From positions 1 through 64,000 of the forward strand of contig NZ_SPQG01000010.1 of NCBI RefSeq assembly GCF_004944975.1: a stretch of DNA of 64,000 nt, read 5' to 3'. Of this stretch, positions 43,338 to 52,587 are shown piece after piece (the stretch's first letter is position 1; each line of letters opens with the position of its first letter). Under the pieces are notes generated by a model. The model saw only the letters and a list, made by a program, of their open reading frames with translations. It ran no database searches and was not told the DNA's origin. The translations under genes were made by a program, and so were the position numbers. The stretch is from Halorhabdus amylolytica. Lineage in GTDB: Archaea; Halobacteriota; Halobacteria; Halobacteriales; Haloarculaceae.

Positions 43338-43658
43338 TCAGCAGTGGCCCTGCCCGTACATCCCGCCGTTGTAGCCGTCGTCAGCCCCGTCGTGGTATTC
43401 CCCGTCAGCCATGTCCTGGGCCATCTCGTCGACGGTCACACCCATGTGCGACTCCATCCACTCGACGCTACCCGGGCCCATGTGTTCGGTCATCTGTGCC
43501 TCCATCCAAGTGGCCCATTCATCTGCGGTGGCATTGTCCGTAGGCGCGTCGTCAGCGGTCGTTGCGTTGTCGTGTGCGCTGACTGCCGGTGCGGCGAACG
43601 CGAGTCCGACAATCGCGAGCGCCACGAGCAGCCACCGGCCGAGTTTGAAGTTGGTCAT
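43338..43658 (-). CDS. Secreted Met/His-rich protein
   Basis: A 106-aa protein with a signal peptide (LLVALAIVGLAFAAPAVSA). The mature acidic part has WMEAQMTEHMGPGSVEWMESHMG, with M-x3-M and H-M pairs, and a tail MYGQGHC. Such Met/His clusters bind Cu(I). It has no known domain; an extracytoplasmic copper scavenger is the likeliest role, by inference from composition and neighbours. Confidence 0.7.
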   Translation of the reverse strand: MTNFKLGRWLLVALAIVGLAFAAPAVSAHDNATTADDAPTDNATADEWATWMEAQMTEHMGPGSVEWMESHMGVTVDEMAQDMADGEYHDGADDGYNGGMYGQGHC

Positions 43659-43826
43659 TGTCTCTCTCCTCGGTTACTCGTAGGCCTGCTCGGGAGTTAT
43701 CGACATGGGTGTGAATCCATACAGGAGAACGTTCGAGAACGTCTATAACATCTTCTAACCGTTTTGCTCGAGGGAGACCGTTCATACCTACGGAATTCGA
43801 GAGGGAGAGCGCCCGATAGATAGCGA

Positions 43827-44426
43827 CTATTTTCCCGGTTGTTGCTGCCGAAGGTCATCACTCGGATACACACGATAGGTCCGACCCTGTCGTTCCCGAT
43901 ACAGCAGACCTCGCTCCTCGAGTGAACTCACGGTCTGGCTTACTTTACTCTTCGAGAACTCAGATCGATCCCGAAGTTCAATCTGCGTGATTCCGGGGGA
44001 GTTCAGGACGGGTTCGAGGACGCGTCGTTCATCATCCGGTAAGAGATCGAGAACGCGTGCTTGGGGGTCCGATTCAGGATTGATAGACGTCGCCGGTGCA
44101 GCGTCATCATCCATCGACGTAGCTGTTGCCGCCGATGTCTGTGCAGGATCGACAGGCGCCGTTGTGTCGGCCACTTCTGGATCGGTGAGTTCTCCCCGGA
44201 CCACGTAATAGACGCCACCGATAACGCCAGCAACCAGCAGGGTTCCAACCACGTACCAGAGGGGGTCTGGGCCGTGCATCGTTCCCATAGATGAACCCAT
44301 CATTGACCCCATCGATTGCTCGATAGCCCGACGCTGTTGATAGGCCCGCCAACTGAGTACCCCGCCGGCCAGGAGAACGAACCCGAGAAGCACACCGACG
44401 ACAGTATCTGCTCGACGGCGATTCAT
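43827..44426 (-). CDS. Membrane-tethered winged-helix protein with Met-rich outer loop
   Basis: A 199-aa protein. Helix 1 (residues 8-26) and helix 2 (56-77) enclose a loop with SMGSMMGSSMGTMHG (38-51). A disordered acidic linker (78-120) leads to a cytoplasmic winged helix: VLEPVLNSPGITQIELRDRSEFSKSKVSQTVSSLEERGLLYRERQGRTYRVY (about 135-190). A basic N-terminus puts the loop outside and the HTH inside. The Met/His loop could sense copper outside and alter DNA binding inside. It has its own promoter region upstream of a Met/His-rich gene. Confidence 0.7.
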   Translation of the reverse strand: MNRRRADTVVGVLLGFVLLAGGVLSWRAYQQRRAIEQSMGSMMGSSMGTMHGPDPLWYVVGTLLVAGVIGGVYYVVRGELTDPEVADTTAPVDPAQTSAATATSMDDDAAPATSINPESDPQARVLDLLPDDERRVLEPVLNSPGITQIELRDRSEFSKSKVSQTVSSLEERGLLYRERQGRTYRVYPSDDLRQQQPGK

Positions 44427-44505
44427 ATGACAGCCCCGAGTTGCGGGATTTGACTATTCATACCGTCTATTTGAGCGCAGTAGGTGTGACAATTGCGGAT
44501 TGAAA

Positions 44506-44529
44506 CTGTGATGATGAACCCCATCACAG
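44506..44529. terminator. Hairpin downstream of the YHS permease
   Basis: CTGTGATG, 8-base loop, CATCACAG: a perfect 8-bp stem 22 bp past the permease stop (44552, minus strand). It is the likely end of the permease transcript, or part of the regulator promoter region. Confidence 0.4.
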
Positions 44530-44551
44530 CGGATGAACCACAGTGCGATCA

Positions 44552-45946
44552 TCAGTGGTCATGATCGTGATCGTGGCTCGATATTTGCGGGCTTTGATTA
44601 GTAAATTCCGTTGGTTCTTCTTCGAACGTACGCTTGCATTTCTTTGAGCAAAAATAGTACGTCGTCCCATCGTGGGACGCACTCGGGCCCTCATCGTCGG
44701 TTCGCATCCCGCACACCGGATCTCGATACTGACCTGGTGCGCCGAGTCCCCGCCGGTAGACATACAGAAGGAACCCGGAGAGCGCAAAGGCGATAATATT
44801 GAGGTAGAACGTGTAGTTGAGCTCGAAGTACGTCTGTTCAGTCGCCGTCTCGCCGCCCGCCAGATCTGGAACGATACCCAGCGCGTCGAACAGCAGCTCC
44901 ATGAGGAAGCCGGTGAACGCCATCGTGACGAAGAAGACGCCGAGGATGTACAGCATCACCTTCCAGCCGTAGTACTTCCGGTAGACGTTCAGGACGGGCA
45001 CGGTGATGAGGTCGGCGTAGACGAACGCGATGATCCCGGCGAAGCTGACGCCACCACCCCAGAGCGCGACGGCGAACGGGACGTTGCCCATACTGCCGAC
45101 GAAACTGAGGACGGCGATGATGACGCCCATGACGGCGTTCTCGGCAGTCACGAGCAGGCCGTCGCCCTGAATGAACAGCGTGTTCCACACCCACTGCGGG
45201 ACGAAGACGATGACGAACCCAGAAATAAGGAAGCCGGCGACGATGTCTTTCCAGATCATCGACCACTCCTTGCGGTACTGATTCCCGACCTTGTACCAGC
45301 CACCCCACGACAGCAACTCGTCACGCCACCCGCCGCTACTCGACGTCTCCTGGCGATAGGTCTCCATACAGCCCTCCGAGCAGAATTTGAGCGTCTCACC
45401 GCCGTCGGTCGTGAGCGTGTACTCGTCTTTCCCCTCCATCCCGCAGGTGGGATCTTCCGTGACGCCCGCCTGGTGGTCGCGCTCGTTGAGCTTCTCGCGG
45501 ACTTCGTTAAACAGGTTTTCGGGAAGCGTGAGGTGGACGATGGCGGCCATGACGGCGATGAGAATCAGGCCGCCGAGCAGTTCCGCGACGAGGAACTCCC
45601 AGCCAAGCAGGATGAGAATCATCAGCCCTAGTTCGACGATGAGGTTCGTCGACGCGAACATGAACGCGAGGAAGTTCACCGCGTGCGCCCCCTTCTTGAA
45701 CAGGCCCTTCCCGATGGCGACGGCGCCGAAACTACAGCCACTGCTTGCTGCTCCGAACACAGTCGCCTTGGTAAGTCCAGTTAGATCGCCCTCACCCAGC
45801 ACCTGTGCCATCCGCTCCTTCGAGACGTAGACCTGGACGAGACTCGTAATCGTGAGGCCCATGATGATCGCCCACGCCGCCGTCCAGAGAAATCCGACAC
45901 CGATACGAAGGGATTCAAGAACTCCGTCGATTATCGTCGCCTGCAT
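44552..45946 (-). CDS. DUF318-type permease with two YHS metal motifs and His tail
   Basis: A 464-aa membrane protein. Permease halves with GAASSGCSFGAVAIGKGLFKKG and GSMGNVPFAVALWGGGVSFAG are the ArsP/DUF318 conserved loops. Between the halves sits a YHS motif (DPTCGMEGKDEYTL...LKFCSEGCMETY, about 168-200), and near the C-terminus a second (DPVCGMRTDDEG...YYFCSKKCKRTF, about 405-440), followed by SSHDHDHDH. It may export a metal or metalloid handed over by YHS sites. The family assignment of the permease is by recalled motifs. Confidence 0.8.
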   Translation of the reverse strand: MQATIIDGVLESLRIGVGFLWTAAWAIIMGLTITSLVQVYVSKERMAQVLGEGDLTGLTKATVFGAASSGCSFGAVAIGKGLFKKGAHAVNFLAFMFASTNLIVELGLMILILLGWEFLVAELLGGLILIAVMAAIVHLTLPENLFNEVREKLNERDHQAGVTEDPTCGMEGKDEYTLTTDGGETLKFCSEGCMETYRQETSSSGGWRDELLSWGGWYKVGNQYRKEWSMIWKDIVAGFLISGFVIVFVPQWVWNTLFIQGDGLLVTAENAVMGVIIAVLSFVGSMGNVPFAVALWGGGVSFAGIIAFVYADLITVPVLNVYRKYYGWKVMLYILGVFFVTMAFTGFLMELLFDALGIVPDLAGGETATEQTYFELNYTFYLNIIAFALSGFLLYVYRRGLGAPGQYRDPVCGMRTDDEGPSASHDGTTYYFCSKKCKRTFEEEPTEFTNQSPQISSHDHDHDH

Positions 45947-46274
45947 AGGTGTATCATTGTAGGGATCATCTATTGCGGTTTTGATTAGAATATACTGCCT
46001 ATGAGGGTATCAGTACTATGGCATCGTAACCGTCGGCCATAGATGATCTATCGTGAAGAGGGGAAAACATTGCAAACCTCCACAAGCTCCACGGAATCCG
46101 ACTTCAGATTCAAAAGGGGAATCTGATTAAATCACGCCGACGTATTAGAGGCTAATGGGACCAGTAGAGACCGATGATATCCCAAATGAGGGGAACACCA
46201 CCTGGAAGAACAGCCTTCGCCGGCCTGCTCGGTTGTCCAGTACGGTAACTGTCACATCCACTTCCTAATTTACG
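45947..46274. other. Gene-free promoter region
   Basis: 328 bp between the divergent YHS permease (start 45946) and amidohydrolase (start 46275). It contains an AT-rich stretch near 45975-46000 and AGATTCAAAAGGGGAATCT near 46106-46124, an imperfect palindrome (AGATTC/GAATCT) that resembles the copper-operator candidates. No gene is convincing; a 37-codon frame at 46155-46268 has shadow-like composition. Confidence 0.45.
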
Positions 46275-47741
46275 ATGGCTGTCGATCTGGCAATCCATGA
46301 TGCACTCGTTCTCACAGCCGACGAGCGGAACCGCCTGTACGAGCGCGGCACAGTATGCATCACCGATGGCTGTATCGAAGAAGTCCGACCATCACGTGCA
46401 GGAGACGGAGAATTAGAAGCGTCCACCGTTATCGACGGGAACGGGAAACTGGTGATGCCGGGGTTGGTGAACGCCCACACGCACTTGGAGATGACACCGC
46501 TCATCGGTGCGTTTAGCGAACTCGAGCTGACGGAGATGCTTGGGAGTGGGACGGCCTTGTTTAACAGATTAGGGAACGGCGAATTCGAGTACCTCGTCGA
46601 GGCAGGCGTCGAGCTCGCAGCGCTCAATTTCCTCTTGGGCGGTGTCACAACCGTGAACTCGATGGACGCACGGCCTGCCGCAGGTGCAGAGGCGTTCGGG
46701 GAAGCAGGGCTCCGCGGATTTTTCGGCCCGGCGATCTCGGACCTCTTCTGGGACCAACCAGTCGATCAGCAGTTCTCCCGTGCTCGCGAGTTCGTCGAAA
46801 CGTACCACGACACGTACGACGGCCGAATCAGGGCGACGATCTGCCCGCACGACGACTGGTCGTGTACCCGGCAGCTGTGGGAACGGACCGCATCCCTCGC
46901 CGCAGAGTATCCGGACCTGCTCGTCCACACGCACTTGCTCGAACTCGAGGAGAGTAACACGATGGCACGAGCGAACGGTGGCGAGGACTCGGTAGGATTG
47001 CTCGACGACGTTGGACTCCTGGACGACCGACTGGTCGCTGCTCACTTCCGCCTCGGCGACGAAGAGGACATCCAGCGAACCGCCGAGGCGGACGCGGCTG
47101 TTGCGCACTGCCCGTCCGTCTTCTGTTACTGGAATCCGGACGGGGAGACGCAGTGGACGCCCGTTCCCGAGCTTCGAGCCGCCGGCGTCGACGTCGGAGT
47201 AGGGATTGACGACCACTACTGGCACGACTCGTACAGCATGTTCGGTGAAGCGCGGCAAGCTCGGCTGGCGGCAAATCTCAAGCGTTCAGCCGGGCAGTTC
47301 GACTCGATGGAACTGATACGAATGCTCACTATCGAGGGCGCACGCGCGCTGGGGATGGGCGACGAGATCGGCAGTATCGAAGCGGGAAAGCGCGCGGATA
47401 TTATCCTCCTCGACGTCGACAAACCGAAGTTCACGCCACTGACCAACGTTCCCGCACACGTCGTGAACAACGCGGTCCCGGCCGACGTCGAGACAGTGAT
47501 CGTTGACGGCGACGTCGTCCTCCGGAATGGTGTGCCCGAGACAATGGACTCGGACGACGTGCGACAGCGAGTAAATCAGGCTGTCGAACGCTTCATGGAC
47601 GAGACAGGCTGGGAGTTAGACATTGGTGGTAGTGAACCGCCGACCAGCATCGAGACTGTACGGGACCTCCCAAAGCGTGGCCCTGCGCGACTCCTGACTC
47701 GCCTCGCGATGCAATCCGCGCGTGATCGGTTCTCCTTCTAA
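46275..47741 (+). CDS. Amidohydrolase of the MtaD/SsnA/TrzA type
   Basis: A 488-aa metal-dependent hydrolase. NAHTHLEM is the H-x-H metal site after a LVMPGLVNAHTH strand, with HTHLLELEES, AHFRL and VGIDDH as the later His and Asp ligands. The C-terminal GSIEAGKRADIILLDVD is the family end motif. The likely substrate is a deaminatable or hydrolysable N-heterocycle, as in 5'-methylthioadenosine/S-adenosylhomocysteine deaminases; it is not decidable. It is a passenger gene in the metal island. Confidence 0.85.
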   Translation: MAVDLAIHDALVLTADERNRLYERGTVCITDGCIEEVRPSRAGDGELEASTVIDGNGKLVMPGLVNAHTHLEMTPLIGAFSELELTEMLGSGTALFNRLGNGEFEYLVEAGVELAALNFLLGGVTTVNSMDARPAAGAEAFGEAGLRGFFGPAISDLFWDQPVDQQFSRAREFVETYHDTYDGRIRATICPHDDWSCTRQLWERTASLAAEYPDLLVHTHLLELEESNTMARANGGEDSVGLLDDVGLLDDRLVAAHFRLGDEEDIQRTAEADAAVAHCPSVFCYWNPDGETQWTPVPELRAAGVDVGVGIDDHYWHDSYSMFGEARQARLAANLKRSAGQFDSMELIRMLTIEGARALGMGDEIGSIEAGKRADIILLDVDKPKFTPLTNVPAHVVNNAVPADVETVIVDGDVVLRNGVPETMDSDDVRQRVNQAVERFMDETGWELDIGGSEPPTSIETVRDLPKRGPARLLTRLAMQSARDRFSF

Positions 47742-47770
47742 GACCCTGCCAGCGTAGGGGTGGTTCCCCC

Positions 47771-48295
47771 TCAGGAATTTCTGTGGGCGCGAACGAACGC
47801 ACGTCGCAGGACGGTCAGAAGAACGTACGTCTCGTACTTCTGGGTCTGGCAGTGCTCGCAGGGCTGCATATCCTCGACGATCTCCTCAATAGCGTCGTCG
47901 TACTCGTCGGTGAGCGTAGTGAGCGCGTCCGTGATCTGGGGCTGGGCAGCGTCGATCATCTCCTCGACGGCGGCGTCGGCCGAATCTGGTAGTGAGTACG
48001 AGAGGACGATCGTGTTCGCGTGGTAGTACTTCGTCGTCCCACCACGCCCCTCCTCGAAGCGAACGACGTCGACGAGGCCCGCATCCCGGAGCTCGTTGAT
48101 GTGATGGCGGACCGTGTTCTCCGTCCGGTCGATGCCGCGATCGTCGAGGCGTTCGTGGACCTCGGTCGCAGTTAGGGCTTCCTCGGACAGAATGTCGAGG
48201 ACCATCGCCCGCATCGGCTCGTCGATGGCGTCCGAAATCCGAGTGTCTCGTACCGCGATGTCGTCGAGACGGTGGTCGGTATCGGAATCACTCAT
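47771..48295 (-). CDS. ArsR-like regulator with CxxC C-terminus
   Basis: A 174-aa DNA-binding protein. MRAMVLDILSEEALTATEVHERLDDRGIDRTENTVRHHINELRDAGLVDVVRFEEGRGGTTKYY is a winged helix. The C-terminal MQPCEHCQTQKYE carries a CxxC that could bind a metal. I start at MSDSDTD (48295). It is divergent from the HMA and Zn/Cd ATPase genes, and the 200-bp space holds an AT-rich promoter (TATCATATAAAAAATACTTA, about 48447-48466). It probably represses them. Confidence 0.82.
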   Translation of the reverse strand: MSDSDTDHRLDDIAVRDTRISDAIDEPMRAMVLDILSEEALTATEVHERLDDRGIDRTENTVRHHINELRDAGLVDVVRFEEGRGGTTKYYHANTIVLSYSLPDSADAAVEEMIDAAQPQITDALTTLTDEYDDAIEEIVEDMQPCEHCQTQKYETYVLLTVLRRAFVRAHRNS

Positions 48296-48496
48296 ACGAG
48301 GACTGAGCGCGAGCACGCGGGAAAAGGTAGCGGGGCAGGAGTCGGGTAGGTGTCTGTCGAGGTATCCAGTACAGGATGGACCCGCGATAGCGAAAGCCCT
48401 AGACGACCCGTTTGACTGTTCCAACGACTCGTATCCGAATTCAAACATATCATATAAAAAATACTTATTGAGGTACGGGCACTATCTCAAACTGTA

Positions 48497-48712
48497 ATGA
48501 GCGACACAACCCAATTCCGCGTCCTCGACTTCGACTGCCCGACCTGCGCGAGTACCGTCGAACGCGCCCTGTCGAACGTCGACGGCGTCCAGCACGTCGA
48601 AGTCCACTACGCGACCGGCCGCGTCGAGATCGAGTACGACGACAGCGTCGCTGACCCCGACGCCTTCGCAGAGACCATCGAAAACCAGGGGTACACTCCC
48701 CAGCCCGCCTAA
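48497..48712 (+). CDS. HMA metallochaperone for the Zn/Cd ATPase
   Basis: A 71-aa HMA domain. FDCPTCAS (about 12-19) is the metal motif, here DCPTC rather than MTCxxC, as in zinc/cadmium partners. It ends four bp before the ATPase start, so it is a free-standing copy of the usual N-terminal metal domain of the ATPase, which lacks one. Confidence 0.85.
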   Translation: MSDTTQFRVLDFDCPTCASTVERALSNVDGVQHVEVHYATGRVEIEYDDSVADPDAFAETIENQGYTPQPA

Positions 48713-48716
48713 CACT

Positions 48717-50636
48717 ATGAACAAACAATCGATCACGCAGTACTACCGGAACCACCGGAAGGCCATCGTCACGGCGACAAGCGGCCTGCTGTACGGCGGT
48801 GGCTGGAGTCTCGGCTACCTCACGAGTTTCGAGATGGCAAGCGCCGCCATCCTCGTCCTCGCGACGGTCGTGGGTGGCTACGACATCGCCAAGACCGCTT
48901 ACCACGAGGTCACCAACCGGACGCTCGGCATCAAGACGCTGGTGACGCTGGCCGCCATCGGTGCTATCGTCATCGGGGAGTACTGGGAAGCCGCCGCCGT
49001 CGTCTTCCTGTTCAGCCTTGGCAGCTACCTCGAAGGCCGGACGATGCGGAAGACCCGGACGGCACTTCAGGAGCTACTGGAGATGACGCCCGACACGGCG
49101 ACCGTCCGTCGCGACGGGACACTCCAAAAGGTCTCCGCCCGCGATGTCGAAGAGGGCGAAGTCGTCGTCGTAAAGCCGGGCGGGAAGATCCCGGTCGACG
49201 GAACCGTCGTCGACGGCGAGAGCGCAGTCAACCAGGCGCCGGTCACCGGCGAGAGCGCGCCCGTCCACAAGGCCGACAGCGACGAGGTGTACGCCGGGAC
49301 GGTCAACCAGGAGGGCGCGCTAGAAATCCGGACGACGGGAGCGGGATCGGATACGACTCTCGAACGGATCATCCGTCGCGTCGAGGAGGCCCAGGAGGCT
49401 CAGTCGCCCACGGAGAGTCTCATCGACCGGTTCGCGAAGTACTACACGCCGGCCGTCATTGCCCTGGCTATCGGCGCGTACGCGGTCACGCAGAACGCGA
49501 TCCTGTCGCTGACGCTGCTGGTCATCGGCTGTCCGGGCGCGCTGGTCATCGGGCCACCGGTCAGCATCGTCTCGGCCATCGGTAACGCCGCCCGGTCGGG
49601 CGTGCTGATGAAGGGCGGCGAACACCTCGAACGCGCCGGCAAGATCGATCTCGTCGCCTTCGACAAGACGGGGACGCTCACGAAGGGCGAGACCACCGTC
49701 TCCGGTATCGAGGGGTTCGGCGTCGCCGCCGCCGACGTCCTCTCGCTCGCAGCGACCGCCGAGAAGAAGAGCGAACACCACCTCGCGGACGCCATCGTCG
49801 ACATGGCCCGCGAACGCCAGACGGCTGCGACGGACGGTGGAGCGACGGTCGCCCAAGCGGACGATACGGACGTGGGGCGCAGGTCGGTCCCCGATCCCGA
49901 CGACTTCGACGTGGTCGCCGGCAAGGGCGTCATCGCCCATGCCGATGGCCAGGAAGTCGTCGTCGGCAACCGCGCGCTGCTGGACGACCGCGACGTCGAT
50001 GTCCCCGATCGGGTCGCCGACTACGTCCGCGAGCGTGAGGGGCGCGGCGAGACAGTCGTCCACGTCGTTCGGGACGGGGACATCATCGGCGCGATTGCGA
50101 TGCGGGACGAGCTCCGGGAGGCCGCTCCTGGGGTCGTCGCGGCGCTCCAAGACGCTGGCATCGAGACGGTGATGCTCACCGGCGACAACGAGCGGACGGC
50201 CGCTGCCGTTGCCGAGGAGGTCGGTATCGACGAGTACCGTGCCGAACTCCTCCCCGAGGACAAGCAGTCCGTCATCGAGGGCTACCAGGCCGACGGCCAC
50301 GTCGTCGCGATGGTCGGCGACGGCATCAACGACGCGCCATCGCTGGCCACTGCCGATGTCGGCATCGCGATGGGTGCTGCGGGAACGGACACCGCTATCG
50401 AAACGGCTGACATGGCGTTGATGGCCGACGACCTCGAACGCATCCCGTACGCGGTCAAACTCAGCAAGGCGACGCGCTGGAACGTCCTCGAGAACGTCGG
50501 GCTCGCGGTGCTGACCGTGACCGTCCTCCTCGCGGGCGTGCTCACCAGCTACGTCACCCTCGCGTCGGGAATGCTGGTCCACGAGGCCAGCGTCCTCCTC
50601 GTCATCCTCAACGGGATGCGACTGCTCCGCTACTGA
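48717..50636 (+). CDS. Zn/Cd-type heavy-metal P-type ATPase with CPG motif
   Basis: A 639-aa P1B-ATPase. The membrane motif is IGCPGALVIGPPV, with CPG where CPC is usual. DKTGTLTKGE, MLTGDNERT, GDGINDAP and SEHH (instead of SEHP) are present. There is no N-terminal HMA; that role is played by the gene 5 bp upstream. The metal is likely zinc, cadmium or another divalent ion, inferred from the chaperone motif and divergent CxxC regulator. Confidence 0.88.
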   Translation: MNKQSITQYYRNHRKAIVTATSGLLYGGGWSLGYLTSFEMASAAILVLATVVGGYDIAKTAYHEVTNRTLGIKTLVTLAAIGAIVIGEYWEAAAVVFLFSLGSYLEGRTMRKTRTALQELLEMTPDTATVRRDGTLQKVSARDVEEGEVVVVKPGGKIPVDGTVVDGESAVNQAPVTGESAPVHKADSDEVYAGTVNQEGALEIRTTGAGSDTTLERIIRRVEEAQEAQSPTESLIDRFAKYYTPAVIALAIGAYAVTQNAILSLTLLVIGCPGALVIGPPVSIVSAIGNAARSGVLMKGGEHLERAGKIDLVAFDKTGTLTKGETTVSGIEGFGVAAADVLSLAATAEKKSEHHLADAIVDMARERQTAATDGGATVAQADDTDVGRRSVPDPDDFDVVAGKGVIAHADGQEVVVGNRALLDDRDVDVPDRVADYVREREGRGETVVHVVRDGDIIGAIAMRDELREAAPGVVAALQDAGIETVMLTGDNERTAAAVAEEVGIDEYRAELLPEDKQSVIEGYQADGHVVAMVGDGINDAPSLATADVGIAMGAAGTDTAIETADMALMADDLERIPYAVKLSKATRWNVLENVGLAVLTVTVLLAGVLTSYVTLASGMLVHEASVLLVILNGMRLLRY

Positions 50637-50664
50637 CCACGAGACACGATCACAACCACAACTC

Positions 50665-51318
50665 ATGACATCGAATTCGACTGCGACTGACACGACCCAG
50701 ACGAGAACCAATTGGCAGGTCGACTACGACGCCGACCCGATCGAAATCCGCGACCCCGTCGCGGAGGCCCTCGGCGTCCTCGAACCGGGCGAGCCGTTCG
50801 TCGTCACCTACCGGGACGCGGTGAAAGAAGCCGGACACTCCTGTCCGACAGCCTCGGGTGCCTATCGGATCGTCCAGCTCGGGCTCGACGCCCTGTATCC
50901 CGACGACTATCCAGTCCGGAGCGAAATCGAGGTCCAGACGGCCGGCCCGCAGGACGATGCCGCGTACGGCGTGATGAGCCGCATCATCTCGTACGTGACT
51001 GGCGCGACCGGCGATGACGGATTCAGCGGGCTCGCCGGCGGCTATGGCGGCCGCCGCGACCTCCTGCGCTTCGACGCGTTCGACCCGGACACGGCGGACC
51101 CGACGTTCCGGTTCCGGCGAACCGACACGGACGAGACCGTCGAAGTGACCTACCACGTCAGCGACGTTCCTGACGGTGGACCCGCAATCGGGAACCTCCA
51201 AGGGATTCTCGACGAATCGGCAACTGACCAGCAACGAGAGGCTTTCGCTGACGCCTGGCACCGCCGGGTACAGGTCGTCCTCAGCGACGACTCGCTGTTC
51301 ACCGTCGACGCGGTGTGA
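50665..51318 (+). CDS. FmdE-like protein
   Basis: A 217-aa protein. AGHSCPTASGAYRIVQLGLDAL and GPQDDAAYGVMSRIISYVTGATGDDGFSG match the FmdE domain, found with molybdenum-enzyme genes and other metal loci (GH-x-C-P site). It is 28 bp past the Zn/Cd ATPase and probably in its operon. The metal role is inference; it may bind a released cation or act in metallo-enzyme handling. Confidence 0.7.
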   Translation: MTSNSTATDTTQTRTNWQVDYDADPIEIRDPVAEALGVLEPGEPFVVTYRDAVKEAGHSCPTASGAYRIVQLGLDALYPDDYPVRSEIEVQTAGPQDDAAYGVMSRIISYVTGATGDDGFSGLAGGYGGRRDLLRFDAFDPDTADPTFRFRRTDTDETVEVTYHVSDVPDGGPAIGNLQGILDESATDQQREAFADAWHRRVQVVLSDDSLFTVDAV

Positions 51319-51351
51319 ACGCGACGGTCTACCCCTCTCACTCGAAATAAG

Positions 51352-52587
51352 TTACTGCGGTACACTATCGATCTCCTCAAGGGCCTCAGTAGCGACATCA
51401 CCTAACTCACCAGCCTCGATATGCGAGTACCGCTCACGAACCATCTCCTCAGAATTATCGAGATATCGGGCCGCCACAGTATATCCGAATGCCCGGACCA
51501 GAACCTCGCCCATGCCACGACGGCCACCGTGCGGAGCAAGATAATCGTGTTTCGGATGGTCGATGTCGATCTCCGCGGCCTCCGAGAGTCGTTGGAGAAT
51601 CGACCGTGCGCCGTCCGTCGTGATCGACGGCGGCCGAATGTCCACATCGAGCGCCAGCAGCAGGTCGCGAGCGTACTCCGCACGGCGTTCAATGATTGCT
51701 TCTGGGCGTTCCCCTCGTTCGGCGAGGTTTTCCCGGACGAGCCCTGCGAGCGTCCGTTGGTCGAACGTCGGAAACACCGGCCAGCGCTCCGTTGGTGGGT
51801 CCATCAACTGGCGATAGCTTCGCAACGGCGAGATCACCGGATCGGGAAGGCTCGCGGCATCCCATTGCTGTTTCTTCCGGTAGACGTCCATACTCCCGTC
51901 GTCGACGGAGAGGTCCTCCCAGCGGACGCCGCGCCGGCGCGGGTCGTTCGGATCGCGGAGGAGTTCGCCAACGCGGACGGCGGTGTACGCGAGGACAAAC
52001 ACCAGCGCCCGGTCACGAGCCGCCTTCAACGCCGCGTAGCGTGCTCGCTGCTTGTCGAGGGGATCAGTATCCTCCGGGAGTGTCGTGTACGCCTCGACGG
52101 CGTCGCGGGCCCGTTCGTCGACGTGACGGGTGAGGGCGTGGCGCTGTTCGGACGTCCAGGCCTGCTGGTCGCCGGGCTTGCGACCGTCGTCCTCCGGCAG
52201 CGGCGCCATCGCACTCGCTCGCTGCGCGTAGTGGGCCTCAAGATATCCCTCGTTGACGCACCAGCCACACCACGCAGAGATATAGCGGTAATAGGTTTGT
52301 ACCGTGTTCTGCTTGAGTCCCCGATCTCCACCGAGATGCCGGGCATACTCCCGGAACACGCGTTCGTCGAGATCGTCGAAGGTCGGCTCCCGGTCGACGT
52401 CGTCGGGGACGATCCCGGTCCAGTCGTCGGCGCCGCGGTCGCCGGCGGCCCACTCGGCGAACCGTTCGAGCTCGCGTGCAGCGTTACGTCGATAGTTCCC
52501 ACCGTCGCCGCCGCGGCCTTTCCCCTTGTCTTGGAGGTAGCGCTCGTAGCTGTCGTCGAGCGGCGTCGAAAGCGCTCGGTCAGGCAT
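51352..52587 (-). CDS. Tyrosine recombinase (phage-integrase family)
   Basis: A 411-aa site-specific recombinase. The core-binding domain is near the N-terminus (LERFAEWAAGDRG...RVFREYARHLGGD). The catalytic Arg is in AVRVGELLRD, HGGRRGMGEVL is the H-x-x-R box, and ARYLDNSEEMVRERYSH holds the catalytic Tyr near residue 395. It starts at 52587 after a GGAGG Shine-Dalgarno. It is convergent with the FmdE gene. No att site or tRNA was recognised beside it, so it may resolve the replicon or move an element. Confidence 0.9.
   Translation of the reverse strand: MPDRALSTPLDDSYERYLQDKGKGRGGDGGNYRRNAARELERFAEWAAGDRGADDWTGIVPDDVDREPTFDDLDERVFREYARHLGGDRGLKQNTVQTYYRYISAWCGWCVNEGYLEAHYAQRASAMAPLPEDDGRKPGDQQAWTSEQRHALTRHVDERARDAVEAYTTLPEDTDPLDKQRARYAALKAARDRALVFVLAYTAVRVGELLRDPNDPRRRGVRWEDLSVDDGSMDVYRKKQQWDAASLPDPVISPLRSYRQLMDPPTERWPVFPTFDQRTLAGLVRENLAERGERPEAIIERRAEYARDLLLALDVDIRPPSITTDGARSILQRLSEAAEIDIDHPKHDYLAPHGGRRGMGEVLVRAFGYTVAARYLDNSEEMVRERYSHIEAGELGDVATEALEEIDSVPQ

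Noticed and set aside
46155-46268. 37-codon frame upstream of the amidohydrolase
   Set aside because: Ser/Thr-rich, lacks a Shine-Dalgarno and ends six bases before the amidohydrolase start without coding-like features.
49320-50711. 463-codon minus-strand frame opposite the Zn/Cd ATPase
   Set aside because: Antisense shadow of the ATPase; no independent motif or ribosome-binding site.
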